The translations under genes and the position numbers were made by a program. From Albugo candida (Eukaryota > Oomycota > Peronosporomycetes > Albuginales > Albuginaceae), in the NCBI GenBank assembly GCA_905220665.1, contig CAJNAR010000150.1, forward strand, positions 1 through 64,000: a DNA stretch of 64,000 nt, read 5' to 3'. The notes under the pieces are model-generated. The model did not search any database, was not told the DNA's origin, and saw only the letters and a list, made by a program, of their open reading frames with translations. Each line of letters begins with the position of its first letter. The stretch's first letter is position 1. Shown piece by piece: positions 35,441 through 46,080 of this stretch.

Positions 35441-37813
35441 TTTACGTACTTTAATCTCATTTACTCTGTTTTGTAATGAATCATATCAACCAAGCAGAAA
35501 TCCCTACGATTCTAGCACAAATCATCGGCATAATGAGTGACATTATCGAGCACTCTAAGCTTTTCGCTAGAGAGAAAAGTTTTACGTTTTTGCATGTCAC
35601 TTGCTAGAAAGTATACAGGGTGTGTCGGCTCTCATTATACAAGCTGCCGCCGGTAATATTGACGTCGCGGATAAAAATGCCAACCAGGATTTTTTGCCTT
35701 TGCCATTTGCGCTGTGTAATTACCAAAAGATGATTCAATCGATTTTGGTGCTGAGTGACTGTCTCGGTGATAAGAACACTTATTACGAAACGGGGTGGAT
35801 TATGAAACCTGCGTCAGCGTGTATCGAAAAACGTTTTTACCCCGGCCAACTTTTGCTGACACGTAGCGCTATGGCCACTTTCATTGTCTTCGTTGCCCCT
35901 AGGAATAGACGTTATCGAGGTGCTAGACATTCGTGACCGCTTATTATATCTATTTAGAAGTAACTGCACAATTGTATGGATCCGAGTACTACAATTACCG
36001 GATAGTGTCAAAGTATTTTCACTTATAAATGAAAGGTACTTCGAGAAGTATGTATGCGATTCATGCGAGTTCATTTTGTAGACTTTGCTGAAGTTTCTGT
36101 AGATTACGAGGTCGCATTAAACGATAAAGACGTGTGATTCGTTCTTTCCGTGACGACCCAATCTAAAACTCATGCCATTTTACTCAAATACAGAAAAGAA
36201 ATGATTCATCCGTTCTCGTTAAAGTTTGATTGCATTGACAATGGAGGAACAAGCGAGCTTGCAACTTTCTGTAAGCTCTGACACAAAAAAAGTGAAAATA
36301 GAGCTCCACAGCACCCCTTTTTGTTTGGTTGTCGATAATACTGTCGCGCCCGATCATTTGAAAGACAGAAACCGTGACTGTATAATGTTTTATTGGAACG
36401 TAGCTATTTTCAGAAAAACGTGCCAATTCGTCGTCCTATAAATAACATTTTTGGAAATTCAGATTTAGTCCTGGTTTGGGGTCGCTGTGAGATATTCCAT
36501 CGAGCCTACAGTGAGAGACAGGGCGTTGAAAGGAAGTGGTTCCTATGAAACACGCTTAGAAAATGCTTTGTCGCAGTACCCAATCTCGATTTTTTCCTGA
36601 TGCTTCCTGCTAGCTCTGTGGCTTTGAGATGTTTTTACGGTGTTGTATAAAATGAGTTTTGTGGTGTCACAGTATTTTGATGGCATACAAATTTGTTACT
36701 TCGATTCCGCTTTATTATCTACTTGATAAATCGACAACGGGAACTATATGTTCACTTTCACAAAAATTCTGCGAATCCTCCAGCGCGAATCAAAACTCCT
36801 GTTGGTAAATTCATAATATTCTTCTTGGCCGAATTGAACAAAGTGTAAACGAAGTCAATCATCAATGTGCTGCAGCTTGGACACAATATGTTTCACATTC
36901 ATGGATCATTGGAATTCAATCCTTTCTTGATGCTTTGACAGAATATGTCAGCCACACCATGAAATAATAAGTTTTTTTCCTCGATTATATACTTTCATGA
37001 CTAGAAGGGCACGTAAAATATCAGCATCAAATGAAGTTGAAGGCTTCACTTGTGCGATGCTTTTTTCTGATAAGAGTATTTATAAAGACCTTTGAAGGAT
37101 ACTTTGCTAGAGAGTCTTTCTGGTGAAGAGATCCAGTTGCTGTAACTTGACTAAGGATTGTATAGTGCATGATAATATGGGAATGAAAGCACTACGTTTT
37201 AGGCTGCAGCGGGTAAAGTTGGGACGAGTTCGCAACCATAGAATACTGATACTTTTCTGGTTGAGAAGTAATAGAATCAAACCACACGTAGTACATCCTG
37301 TCTTATATCCACGTGTCGATGGGTAAGGATAAGCAAATGTGAACGTATAGATAGTACGTCAACCTCTGGGATTCGGGCTGTCCGACACGATACTAATCAA
37401 GATGCTAAAATAGAACTTAAATTCTGTCCGACGACATCGATAGCTCGAGTAGATGAATAAGATTTGATGTCGTGGCTTATCAGCGACAAACCGAAACCAT
37501 AAATACGAAGGTAAACATTCGTGGGCTAGGAAGCCCTAAACATTCAACTTCAGAAGACGAGGAATTACTATGTGGACGTGCGTACGAAAGGTTGGTCAAG
37601 TTCCTCCCTTTGATGAATCAAATTTGAAGATACAAGTGAATATCATACAATGAAGAAATAGATATAAATTATTGGAATCGACGGCAGTATTCGTTTGGTA
37701 ACCAGAGTTTAAACACAGAGAATCAAAAATAAACCATGCGGCACATCTTAATCAAGAAACTGGAAGGAAGAGATTTCAAGGTGACATTAGGAGAAGCGAA
37801 CATTGGCACAAAA
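35441..37813. other. Decayed DNA, no recognised gene
   Basis: Plus-strand frames at 35601-35936 and 36226-36441 are moderately protein-like (for example LASVSSDTKKVKIELHSTPFC-type composition near 36260-36320) but show no family motif. The first could be a continuation of the importin relic. A frame near 36840-36965 reads SVNEVNHQCAAAWTQYVSHS without context. Nothing intact is present. Confidence 0.35.
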
Positions 37814-38031
37814 TGTGAAGACTTTTGTTTACTTAGAATTTAAAAAACTTTCTTAATATAGGTCCTTAGTTCGCTACCCTGTGCTACCTCTAAGCCTATC
37901 ATTCTAGGTCCCTCTATAATGTTCCTAATGACGTCAGACTGTGACGTCACACCATGACGTCAGCCTGTAACGTCATGGCCTATCTAGCATACAGTCCGCT
38001 CAATCTTGTTGCCCGACTCGGCGGCATAACA
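37814..38031 (-). repeat. Gypsy B 3' LTR (218 bp)
   Basis: It differs from the 5' LTR by roughly ten substitutions and by a 26-bp extra segment carrying one more TGACGTCA-containing unit. Palindromic TGACGTCA sites are at 37929, 37942 and 37955, with a fourth variant TAACGTCA at 37968. Confidence 0.93.
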
Positions 38032-38391
38032 TCTCCCCGGACTTGACTTCGCGTTGGCGGTCTCGAAAGTCTTTACTAGTCTCTGCCAATGCGAAACGTG
38101 GCGGATAGCTTTCTCTCGTTCCCAAGTACTATCACACTCCGGGAGGCCGTGCCATTTTACTGGCCATTCCACTTGGCGGCTGCGCTGACGACGAAGAAGC
38201 AACTTTTCCACAATGTGTATTTCCTTCCTGGTATCTGGTTCTAGGATGATTGGTGATGCTTTCGGAATCGGCCGACCAGCTAACTCGGACGCATTCGGCG
38301 TATATGGATAGAGTAGGTCGACGTTAAACGATGGGTTAAGTATCTTCATATTTCGCGGTAGCTTCAGTTTAGCTACATTCGGGTTGATCAT
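37984..38391 (-). pseudogene. Gypsy B chromodomain-like C-terminus
   Basis: A 135-codon frame following the integrase. VAKLKLPRNMKILNPSFNVD is the usual link, then IHIVEKLLLRRQ, EWPVKWHGLPECDSTWE and AIRHVSHWQRLVKTFE match a chromodomain (aromatic residues in VKWHG and STWE). Such domains tether chromovirus integrases to modified histones and steer insertion to heterochromatin. The frame runs into the 3' LTR, whose start overlaps its last codons. Confidence 0.85.
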
Positions 38392-39564
38392 CGAGCTTAT
38401 CTGAAACGGTCCAACCTTCTTTGCTTTGAGCTTGGCTTTCTTTATTTAACTCAATGTGAGCGTTGACTATTTTGAGTGGAAGGTTCTTGGTATCCAGTAG
38501 AACTAAGTCACCGACACTAAAGGTGAGGCTTGTTCTTTTCGAGTCATAGTACTTCTTCTGTCTCTCCTGGGCTTGTTCTAGATTTTCGCGTGCCTTACGC
38601 ACTAGGTCTTGGCGATCCTTGGAGAACTTTGAGGCGAACTATGAGATGGTTTGTGGATCCATATCATCATAGTCTTTGTATTCGTGAGAAACCAGATTGA
38701 ATAGGTATTAATCTCAAACGGGGTGATCTTAGTAGACGCGTTTACTGAAGTGGCATGCGCGTATTCTACCGTACCAAGTAACTTGGCCCAATTTTCTCCA
38801 CTGTATGATACTAAGCAACGTAAAGCGTCTTCTGCGTTCTGATTGTCCATCCGCTTGCGCTCTATGAGCGGTCGTCAGGCTTAGCTTGACAACCATCATG
38901 GTCATTAGAGATTTCCAAAACTTTGCCGTGAACTTAGGATCCCGATCGCTGATGATCACCTTCGTCAGTACATGATGTCGGACTACGGCATTGAAAAATA
39001 ACTTGGCGGTGTCTTTAGAATCTGCAGTCGTATACTTTCGGCGCATAGATTGGTCTCTTCGACAACTTGTCTACGACGACGCAAATAGCATCGTACCCTT
39101 GCAACACGGGTAGTCCAGTAATGAAGTCCACTGACACTACTTCCCAGCATTATCATGAATCCTTTCTTTCGCTGGTTGTTTGACCTCCATCGAGCGCATG
39201 TTTCACATGTCTTGACGTACTTGTGCACTGTCTCCAGTATCTTCGTCCAGTAGTACCGTTGCTTCAGCTTCATGTAAGTTCTGCGAACTCCTGGATGTGC
39301 TGCTGTGGCTGTATCATGAAACTCGTATAGAATCTTCGTCTTTATTTCCGGCATTTCTGGAATGCATATTTGCTGCATTGCATCATCTTGCTTCAGATAT
39401 ATGAGTCCTTTGTCGATTATGAAATTGTTTTTCGGCTGCTTTGTTTTCCAGAAATGTTTGAAAAACTTATCTTTGCGATAGCCCTGCTGAATCGCTTCAC
39501 ACACGTTCGTTGATATGGGCGCGTACAACATGAAACTCGGCGTTGTGGATTTGCTCTTGCGCAA
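38369..39564 (-). pseudogene. Gypsy B integrase pseudogene
   Basis: Four overlapping frames. The zinc-binding N-terminus has HDTATAAHPGVRRTYMKL near 39320-39260 and CETCARWRS near 39205. The core has IISDRDPKFTAKFWKSL near 38960-38910 and AHRAQADGQSE near 38870. The remainder (VEYAHATSVNASTKITPFEIN, near 38770-38710) and the C-terminal YYDSKRTSLTFSVGDLVLLD near 38550-38490 follow after frame changes. The first core Asp segment near 39130 is in a disrupted frame. Confidence 0.88.
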
Positions 39565-40201
39565 CTCCTATCGGACGACTCTCCCCCCTTAAGTGCACAT
39601 CGTCGAGTAAGAGTTGTGAGACATCCAGCGGAATGTACTGAATAAAAGCAGCGTGAACCATGTGCGTATCCAAAAGGGTGAAATGTTGCTTACAGTCCTC
39701 TGGACACGCATGTACGACGTGTGCCATATCGGGAACATGGTCCGTAGGCACCTCTGAATCGTTGGAATGCTCTCCCGACACGGTCGGACGAGATAATGCG
39801 TTAGCCACCTCATTGGACCGTCCTTTGACATGATGTAAGACGAAGTCGAACTGCGAAAATAACGTTAACATACGAGCCATCTTTGGAGACACTTTGAAAT
39901 GGTGGAGCATCCACCTGCACGCGGAACTGTCTGTATAGACTGAAAAGTGTCTTCCGTGGAGATAGGGACGCCATTTTTCGAGCGCAGTCTTGATAGCTAA
40001 CAGCTCTTTCTCGTGAGCTGGCCATTTTAGTTCATGTGGGCCTATATGCTTCGAATATAACGCAATGGCGTGGTCGTTGCCGTTGATACGTTGCGAAAGA
40101 ACACCGCCCATGCAAAACCCAGAAGCATCTGTTGTTACGATGAAAGAGTGAGTAAAGTCTGTCAATTCTAGCGTCGGTGACTGCTGAAGTGCGAGCTTCA
40201 A
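39497..40201 (-). pseudogene. Gypsy B RNase H
   Basis: 234 codons open. FIVTTDASGFCMGGVLSQ near 40140 carries the first catalytic Asp. Then LYSKHIGPHELKWPAHEKE with the catalytic Glu, YTDSSACRWMLHHFK near 39930 and LHHVKGRSNEVANALSRP near 39840-39790 follow, all standard for Ty3/gypsy RNase H. The linker to integrase continues to 39497, where the frame shifts. Confidence 0.9.
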
Positions 40202-40494
40202 TGCGTTAAACGCCTTTTGCTGATCTTCGCCCCCAGTTCCATTGAGTATCTTGTTTGGTCAACTCTCGAAGAGGACACGGTAGTCGTGCAAAATTGCAGA
40301 TGAAACGTCGGTAATACCCAGCTAGTCCCAGCAAACTTAGCAACTATTTGCGACAGGACGGTGTTTGGAACGTTGCGATAGAATCTGTTTTCTTAGGGTC
40401 GACGTGTAGACCAGCTTCGGCAACCATATGACCTAAGAATGCGATTTATGGCTATTTGAGACCTTTGGATGGATACCTTGTAAACAACTCCAAA

Positions 40495-41367
40495 TTACTG
40501 TAGGCTCGTATCTACTATGAAGCTATTACTTGCTTCTACGGCACACGGCCACTTTTTTTTGGTGACGATAAAACCATCGAATCGACGCTTCGGACGAAAT
40601 TCAAGCGCGAAAAAGATTTTGCGACCAAATGCACATTTGGAGAGTCGAGCGTAAAACTTCTCCTTGCGCAACACTTCGCATAATGCACGAACGTGGCCGA
40701 CGTGGTCCTCCATTGTACGGGATAAGATGCATATGTCGTCCAGATACACGACAACGAAATTGCCTAGCTTGTCGAACAACATTCGCATAAGACGTGACCA
40801 AACCCCAGGCATTCCTGATAACCCCATTGGTGCTACACACCATTGATACGTTTCTTTGTGGGTTCTGAAAGCCGTATAGGGTCGACTTGATGGCATAACT
40901 ACCATTTGATGGTACCCTTGAGCAAGATCGAGAAGCGTAAAATACTTGCATCCAACCATGCGGTCTAAAAGTTCTTCGATTAACGGCAAAGAAATTTTTG
41001 CCACGACGGACATGCTATTCACATAACGGTAGTCAATTACCCAGCGAATGAGAATCTTCGAATTTCCGCTTCGGAGCCATTCGGCGCGTTTTGGGAACTT
41101 TCCGGTTGTGGGATCTTTCTTTGGGATTCTAAAAATATTGGAGACCCAGGGCGAGTTGGATGCTTCTAACCATCTTTTTCGTATATTCTCTTCAACGAAT
41201 TTCTGCAGTGCTTCTTGCTCAACCTTCGAAAGACGGAAGGGAGCACGGGCGCTCAGCACCGCATTAAGCTTTATTTGCAGTTCGAAGTTCAGTGATCGCT
41301 TTGGAGGCATTTTATTCGGAAGTTGTTCTGGAAATACGTCCTTGTACTCGTCCAGAACTGTTTTCAA
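40495..41367 (-). pseudogene. Gypsy B reverse transcriptase (largely intact frame)
   Basis: 290 codons open. It begins LDEYKDVFPEQLPNKMPPKR, then SKVEQEALQKFVEENIRKRW, SPWVSNIFRIPKKDP, LDLAQGYHQMVV, YQWCVAPMGLSGMPGVWSRL and the catalytic VVVYLDDICILSR near 40740. The thumb (connection) region after LSKCAFGRKIFF drifts into unrelated sequence near 40560, so the C-terminal part is frameshifted. RT copies element RNA into cDNA; this copy is part of a broken polyprotein. Confidence 0.9.
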
Positions 41368-41424
41368 CTCCTGCGATATTTCTGATGGTTCTACGTTGGT
41401 AACCTTCAGTTGATATATCTCCTC

Positions 41425-42143
41425 CTATGCTCCGCTGTTCAGCTTCTCTTGGAAGGTAGGACCATCCACATCTTCAAACTTCGTGTGGGCTTCCGCTTCA
41501 ATATGTTGCGATCGCCAATCAATCCGTGGGTTGTACTTGGTGAACCATGGTTGACTAAATATCAAGTCATGCGTATCCGGTAGGTCCCATTCCATGAACT
41601 GCATCCTTGGGAACTCCATACCGTCGATGCGAATCTTCCACTCTCTTCGTGGGATGACTCGATGTCCACGTTCCGTCAAAACGACGGGCTTGTACCTTTT
41701 ATGCGCTTTGTATTTTTGAGACCAGACCAGTTTGATCAGATTTGTGGACGCACCAGAGTCGACCAAAATCTTGACGGATTTGTTACCAATGACACCATCA
41801 CGTACTAGTAGTCGACCTTGCACTGGCATGTCCGATCCAAAGCTGCTTGATTCTAAGCCAGTAGGCTCTACTTCTGTCGTCTTTTGGACATCCACGGCAT
41901 TGATCGTGACACGGTCGTAAACAGTGGATTCTTGTTCGTCCTCACGGCTGTCCACATTGTTTTGACTTGCTGACGACTTACATTTTGATGATAATTCCGT
42001 TCGGAACGATTGTTACCTCGATCATTACGTGGCTGGCGATGACGATACTGTGTGGAGTGATGATTTGGACTTCCGCACTTGAAGCACAAATTACGGCGGC
42101 GACATTTGTCACGAGACGGAATTTGCACGTAGCTAATGTCCAT
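41425..42143 (-). pseudogene. Gypsy B zinc knuckle and aspartic protease pseudogene
   Basis: Two overlapping frames. 42143-41868 carries the basic, Arg/Asn-rich segment around the degraded knuckle. 41955-41425 carries the retropepsin: KSVKILVDSGASTNLIK with the catalytic DSGA near 41770, then MEWDLPDTHDLIFSQPWFTK near 41590-41530 and PRIDWRSQHIE. The frame is open for 176 codons and ends at a stop shortly before the RT frame. Confidence 0.87.
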
Positions 42144-42308
42144 TGGCTCTGGACCATCGTTCGATCGATATCGATGACTGCTTTCGTATGACCTGTACCG
42201 CGGTCTATCGTGCGAAATTACTCGAGAATGTCTCGGCGGATGAGAACGGTCAAAGTCTAACGCAACCTTAATTGCTTCGGAGAGTGTTGTACAGCGACGG
42301 TACTGAAC

Positions 42309-42857
42309 TTATTCCCGCGTGCGACCTGTCAGTCCACGGAGAAAGTACATGATCTGGTCCAGCTCGCTCATCTCTCGAACTTGAGTGACTACGTGGCGAA
42401 ACTTGCACACATAATCAGGAAGATCTTCGCAATCGCGCTCTCTCATATTGTTCATATCCTCACGCAGACGCTCTTGCAGGTCAGCAGGAACAAATTCACG
42501 TTCGCCTTTGCTGAAGAAGTCGTCCACGTTTGTGACATACTGTTTTTTCATCACATACCACTGAGCGTCTCCTTACTTCAGTGTGCCGCCTAAGACAGCG
42601 AGTATTCTTTGAGAAAGTTCTAGACTCTTCCAGTCCACTCCTCTTGCAAAGAAGTTTTGTTCCACTTGCTCCTTGTAGAGTTGACAAAAATCATTCAACC
42701 TACCCCCATACGTCGGAAGTGTCACACCCTCTAGCTTGATTTCCGAAAGCTGTTTTGATTTTTGAAATTGCTCGAGCAATTGCGCCTGTTTTTCCATAGT
42801 TTTAACCATAGAGTACAGCAATTGTGCATGCTGATCGGAAGTCATCGCGGTGGACAT
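42309..42857 (-). pseudogene. Gypsy B gag pseudogene
   Basis: It starts MSTAMTSDQHAQLLYSMVK at 42857, with a helical N-terminus (KQAQLLEQFQKSKQL), then GVTLPTYGGRLNDFCQLYKE, the start of the Ty3-type Gag domain. A stop at about 42573 and a frame change are followed by VDDFFSKGEREFVPADLQER and MSELDQIMYFLRGLTGRTRE to 42309. The CCHC knuckle CFKCGSPNHHSTQ lies further on at about 42085-42045 in another frame, with its last Cys replaced by Tyr (QYRHR). Confidence 0.85.
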
Positions 42858-42873
42858 TGTTGAACCAATACGA

Positions 42874-43227
42874 TTAGTCAACTTTATGTGGTTGATCTGG
42901 GGTCCTTTTTGGCTCTTGGGTGCTTCTCTTGACAACCTTTGGTCCGTGTTTTAAGTAGGTTTTCGACTTGGCGGTCGGTAGTTGGCTAACGGGTACGGTT
43001 TTGTACCCTGGCGGTGCGGCACAAGGGACTCGGATAGTTTTGACCCTGTGCTTAGCGATTTCGCGTGACATGCGCAGATTCACAATGCTCTCGAATCTGA
43101 GCAAGTCACTGGCGTGCGAGAGTAAGAGAGCTTTGATGTTTTTTTTTCGCGCGAGTCGGAGCGGTGAGACGTGTCCAGGTGTTTCTCGAGGCGGCAAAGA
43201 ATGCGGCTGGTGCGGTAGGGACGGCAT
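42874..43227 (-). other. Gypsy B leader with an uninterrupted 117-codon frame
   Basis: Between the primer-binding site and the recognised Gag start is an ATG-initiated frame (MPSLPHQPHSLPPRETPGHV) that stays open to 42874, 17 bases before the Gag ATG at 42857. It is Pro/Arg/Lys-rich with no known domain. It could be an upstream ORF, an N-terminal extension of Gag put out of frame by decay, or chance. The start overlaps a GC-rich stretch with repeats of GACGGCGAG at 43218-43285. Confidence 0.3.
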
Positions 43228-43284
43228 GCACGGCGAAGACGGCGATGCTGAAAACGGCAGTGGAGACGGCGAGGACGGCGAGGA

Positions 43285-43300
43285 CCAACAAGTGCTACCA
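43285..43300 (-). promoter_or_regulatory. Gypsy B primer-binding site
   Basis: TGGTAGCACTTGTTGG on the minus strand, two bases inside the 5' LTR. It starts with TGG, as expected for pairing with a tRNA 3' CCA. The first eight bases match the 3' end of animal-type initiator tRNA-Met, but the rest does not, so the tRNA remains unassigned. Confidence 0.65.
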
Positions 43301-43302
43301 GA

Positions 43303-43494
43303 TGTGAAGACTTCTGTTCACTTAGGATTTGAAAAACTGCCTTAATATTGGTCCTTAGTTCGCTATCCTGTGCTACCTCTAAGCCTATCATTCTAGGTCC
43401 CTCTATAATGTTCCTAATGACGTCAGACCGTGACGTCATGGCCTATCTCGCATACAGTCAGCTCAATCTTGTTGCCCGACTCGGCGGCATGACA
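43303..43494 (-). repeat. Gypsy B 5' LTR (192 bp)
   Basis: It carries two TGACGTCA palindromes (43418-43425 and 43431-43438), the type bound by ATF/CREB-like bZIP factors, and CTCTATAATG upstream of them on the plus strand. It is 26 bp shorter than the 3' LTR because it lacks one repeat unit. Confidence 0.93.
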
Positions 43495-43937
43495 CAAAAG
43501 GAGAAAAAATCAGTGAATAGGATTGCTATCTTTCAGATGGATGACTGAGTATGTTCTGATTACTGAGGAATTGTGTCAGCTGTAATAAAACACGACATAG
43601 AAGGTATGAGCGCTGCATCTTCTTGAATAGGTGGCACTTCAGACATAATCTTTGTGTCACAAAAAGGCCGTTGTAAAAGATGTGATATTTGCCACGAGAA
43701 CGTTACTAGAAGAAGTATATGTACAAGTAGACTATCTGTAGCAAACGGATTGTCGAGTGACGATAAACCGTATTCACCTCAACTTGCATACTTGAAGAAA
43801 AACCAACGAGATATGTTGGGCAAGCGTAAATTCAGCATGCCAGCATTGCCGCTTATGACGTGTTTTGATTGGCTGAATTGTAATAATTGCGGAATGAATG
43901 CGACGATTGTGTCGTTCTTTGTCAATTCATTTTTTGA

Positions 43938-44530
43938 ATGGCGACACGTGCTGATATGGAAGAAGAAAAGCAGCCCGTTGTGAATAGTTATTCACTCGAT
44001 CTACCATCGTATGAAGGCAATGAGGGGATGCATGAAACAATTGTACCGATCACGACCAATGATCAAAGTGAGCGCTCATTGGTCAATGCGTCATATCAGA
44101 TCAAGGGAAGAGCTGCACTACATTCTAAAACCCAACTAAGCTGAATTGAAAACTGCAGACGGAAAAGAACGTATTGTGCGACTATTGCCAATGCGTCAAG
44201 TAGCGGATGTATACGATCCCCGTGAATTGCTGAGCTGCATCTTTCAATTCTATTGTCGCTTTGGACGAAGTACCAGCGTCAAACAAATTTCCAGAACACT
44301 TGGTACATAAGAATTATATATTAATGCAGCAGCTTCATGTTTGAAATGTAGATAGTACAAAGTTTGGCAATCTGTGCCGGGACTGCACAAAACTTATAAA
44401 TGCAAATTTGACGCGGGCGGTAGTTAATATCATATTCATCAAAGCTGTAAGAAAAACAGGGCGCCGCATGAACTATCAAAGCTTCTTGGACGCTCTTCGC
44501 ATGGTTGCGATCAAAAAGTATCATTTGATG
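43938..44530 (+). pseudogene. Decayed p25-alpha (TPPP) family gene
   Basis: From an ATG at 43938 (MATRADMEEEKQPVVNSYSL) the frame is open 68 codons. After a frameshift near 44140 it continues with RIVRLLPMRQVADVYDPREL and a segment with FGRSTSVKQISRTLG, then a stop. The last part, 44350-44530, reads KFGNLCRDCTKLINANLTR, VVNIIFIKAV, RRMNYQSFLDALRMVAIKKY, which matches the C-terminal half of a p25-alpha domain (KFxKxCxDxxxID, DIIFxK, xINFxxFxxALxxIA). Intact family members bind tubulin and are associated with microtubule and flagellar structures. At least one frameshift and two stops break this copy. It lies just right of gypsy B. Confidence 0.72.
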
Positions 44531-45438
44531 GTACGTCAGCAAACCCGTTTCCAAACAAAAATGATTCTCATGAAGGTGTAGCGTGTACATCAATGTCTAC
44601 TAAGATTAATATTAAGTCATCTATCACGACTACCGTGTCTTTATGATCTGAATAAGGATGAAAAGGTATGAAGTGCACTCAAATTTTGTTGGTTGCTGAT
44701 AGCACGTTATTTCATCTACAAGTAGTCTTCGTCGTTGAATGAACATTGACTAGCGCCATTTTCTTACAATCGATATCAAAGAATAAATTGTGATGAGCGT
44801 TTTCTTGACCAAGTAATAACGTAATTAAAAACGAAATGAATCACATGAATGCATTCTTTATTTTTTATTGCTGTTGTTTTTGATGAATAACCGGACAGAG
44901 GATACACAAACACGTATCCATCGACTTTTTATAAAAACAGGACACTTAGTTCGCAGCTGTTAATATTCTTGCGTGCGTGCTGTCATGCAATCAGTAATGA
45001 CTAAAAGTCACCAACGATAACTTTGTACGAGGTAGTAAAAGAATAGAAGAAGGGTCTGAGACACGACTCATAAACAATTCTCTTTTTCATGTTGTATATT
45101 CGACCGCAGTTGTGACAAGATCGTGGTTCTCGTTCAATCGTCTTCGTGTGACGCCGGGTAATGATTGACTTATGCTAGCATGCAATCGCTGTTCTTCCCA
45201 ATATTGAGGCACGTCAAGTTGTCGAGTGAAAAAAAATGGCCTTTCCAAAATATCAAGTATCACCTCAACACGAATCAGTGAGATGAAACTGAGTATGATC
45301 ATGTTTTATTGAATTCGTTGCTGTAATATGCTACGTGCATGCATCCATTCGAAATCGCACGCACATCTTTTGTCTACGTGGTAATTGTCAGCGTGATAAA
45401 GAGAATATTCTCAACAAGAGCCTTCTATTTAGGTGGCA
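44531..45438. other. Intergenic, nothing recognised
   Basis: AT-rich sequence with short overlapping frames only. No motif or repeat is recognised before the interrupted ORF and copia B. Confidence 0.5.
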
Positions 45439-45459
45439 ATGCGGAAAACGGATAAGCAT
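45439..45459 (+). pseudogene. First seven codons of an ORF split by copia insertions
   Basis: ATG at 45439 followed by six codons (MRKTDKH) up to the left edge of copia B. Removing both copia elements and one copy of each target duplication joins this in frame to 53824 onward. The assignment of this ATG as the original start is inference. Confidence 0.35.
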
Positions 45460-45625
45460 TATTGAAGTGAAGGGAGCTTTTACGAGAGATCGTTCGGGCC
45501 ACGACGTTCAGTGTAGCTTGGAAAGTACGTTTATTGAATTTCAGATTGCTAACTACAGTAGATGTAATATTAGAATCTTCAGCGGTGGCCTTTATTGTCC
45601 AATGTGGTCAACACCATCATCAACA
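45460..45625 (-). repeat. Copia B 3' LTR
   Basis: 166 bp. It is flanked outside by AGCAT and inside by the polypurine tract at 45626-45635. It aligns end to end with 49150-49314. Confidence 0.92.
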
Positions 45626-45635
45626 CTCTCCCTCG

Positions 45636-46080
45636 AATTTTAAACTCCAACGTTTGACTTCTTCAATAACTCTTGGAATTGCTTAGTCGCTAGTGGCTGC
45701 ATCAAATAATCGGCCACTTGGCACTTTCAATTAACGTAATTCAATTCGATGTTTCCGAATTTCACTTGTTCGCGGACAAAATGATGATGAATGTCGATGT
45801 GCTTTGCTCGAGTTTGATACCCATCATTCTTTACAACGTACAGTAATGAGCCAACCAGCGATCGAAAAGGTCGCTTCTTCATCCGTGGATCTTTTGTCTC
45901 ACTTTTCTTTAATGACTGACCCTTAATCGTTGGGTTGTGTACTGGTTTCGACTCAACTTGATTGAACTTGTCGATCAGTCTCGAGATGCATGCTGCCTAG
46001 AAGATCTTCATCACTCTCTTACTTTGACTATACTCAGCTTCCATGCCAAGGATGTGCCTCACTTGACCAAGTGTCTTGAG
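45636..46080 (-). pseudogene. Copia B end of reverse transcriptase joined to the last codons, RNase H missing
   Basis: On the minus strand RPFRSLVGSLLY near 45860 is followed directly by KNDGYQTRAKHIDIHHHFV. In copia C these two segments are about 155 codons apart with the whole RNase H between them. The junction therefore marks a deletion of roughly 460 bp. After it come a frame change and ADYLMQPLATKQFQELLKK, then the polypurine tract. Confidence 0.8.

Larger units (their letters stand above)
37814..43494 (-). mobile_element. Gypsy element B (chromovirus type), complete with LTRs and target duplication
   Basis: A full-length Ty3/gypsy element of 5.68 kb on the minus strand. LTRs lie at 43303-43494 (5') and 37814-38031 (3'), both starting TGTYATGCC and ending CTTCACA in element orientation. 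The 5-bp target duplication CAAAA is perfect at 37809-37813 and 43495-43499. A primer-binding site (43285-43300) and a polypurine tract (minus strand CCGGGGAGA, 38032-38040) sit where they should. Coding order is gag, protease, RT, RNase H, integrase, chromodomain. All frames are interrupted, so it is a dead copy. Confidence 0.95.
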
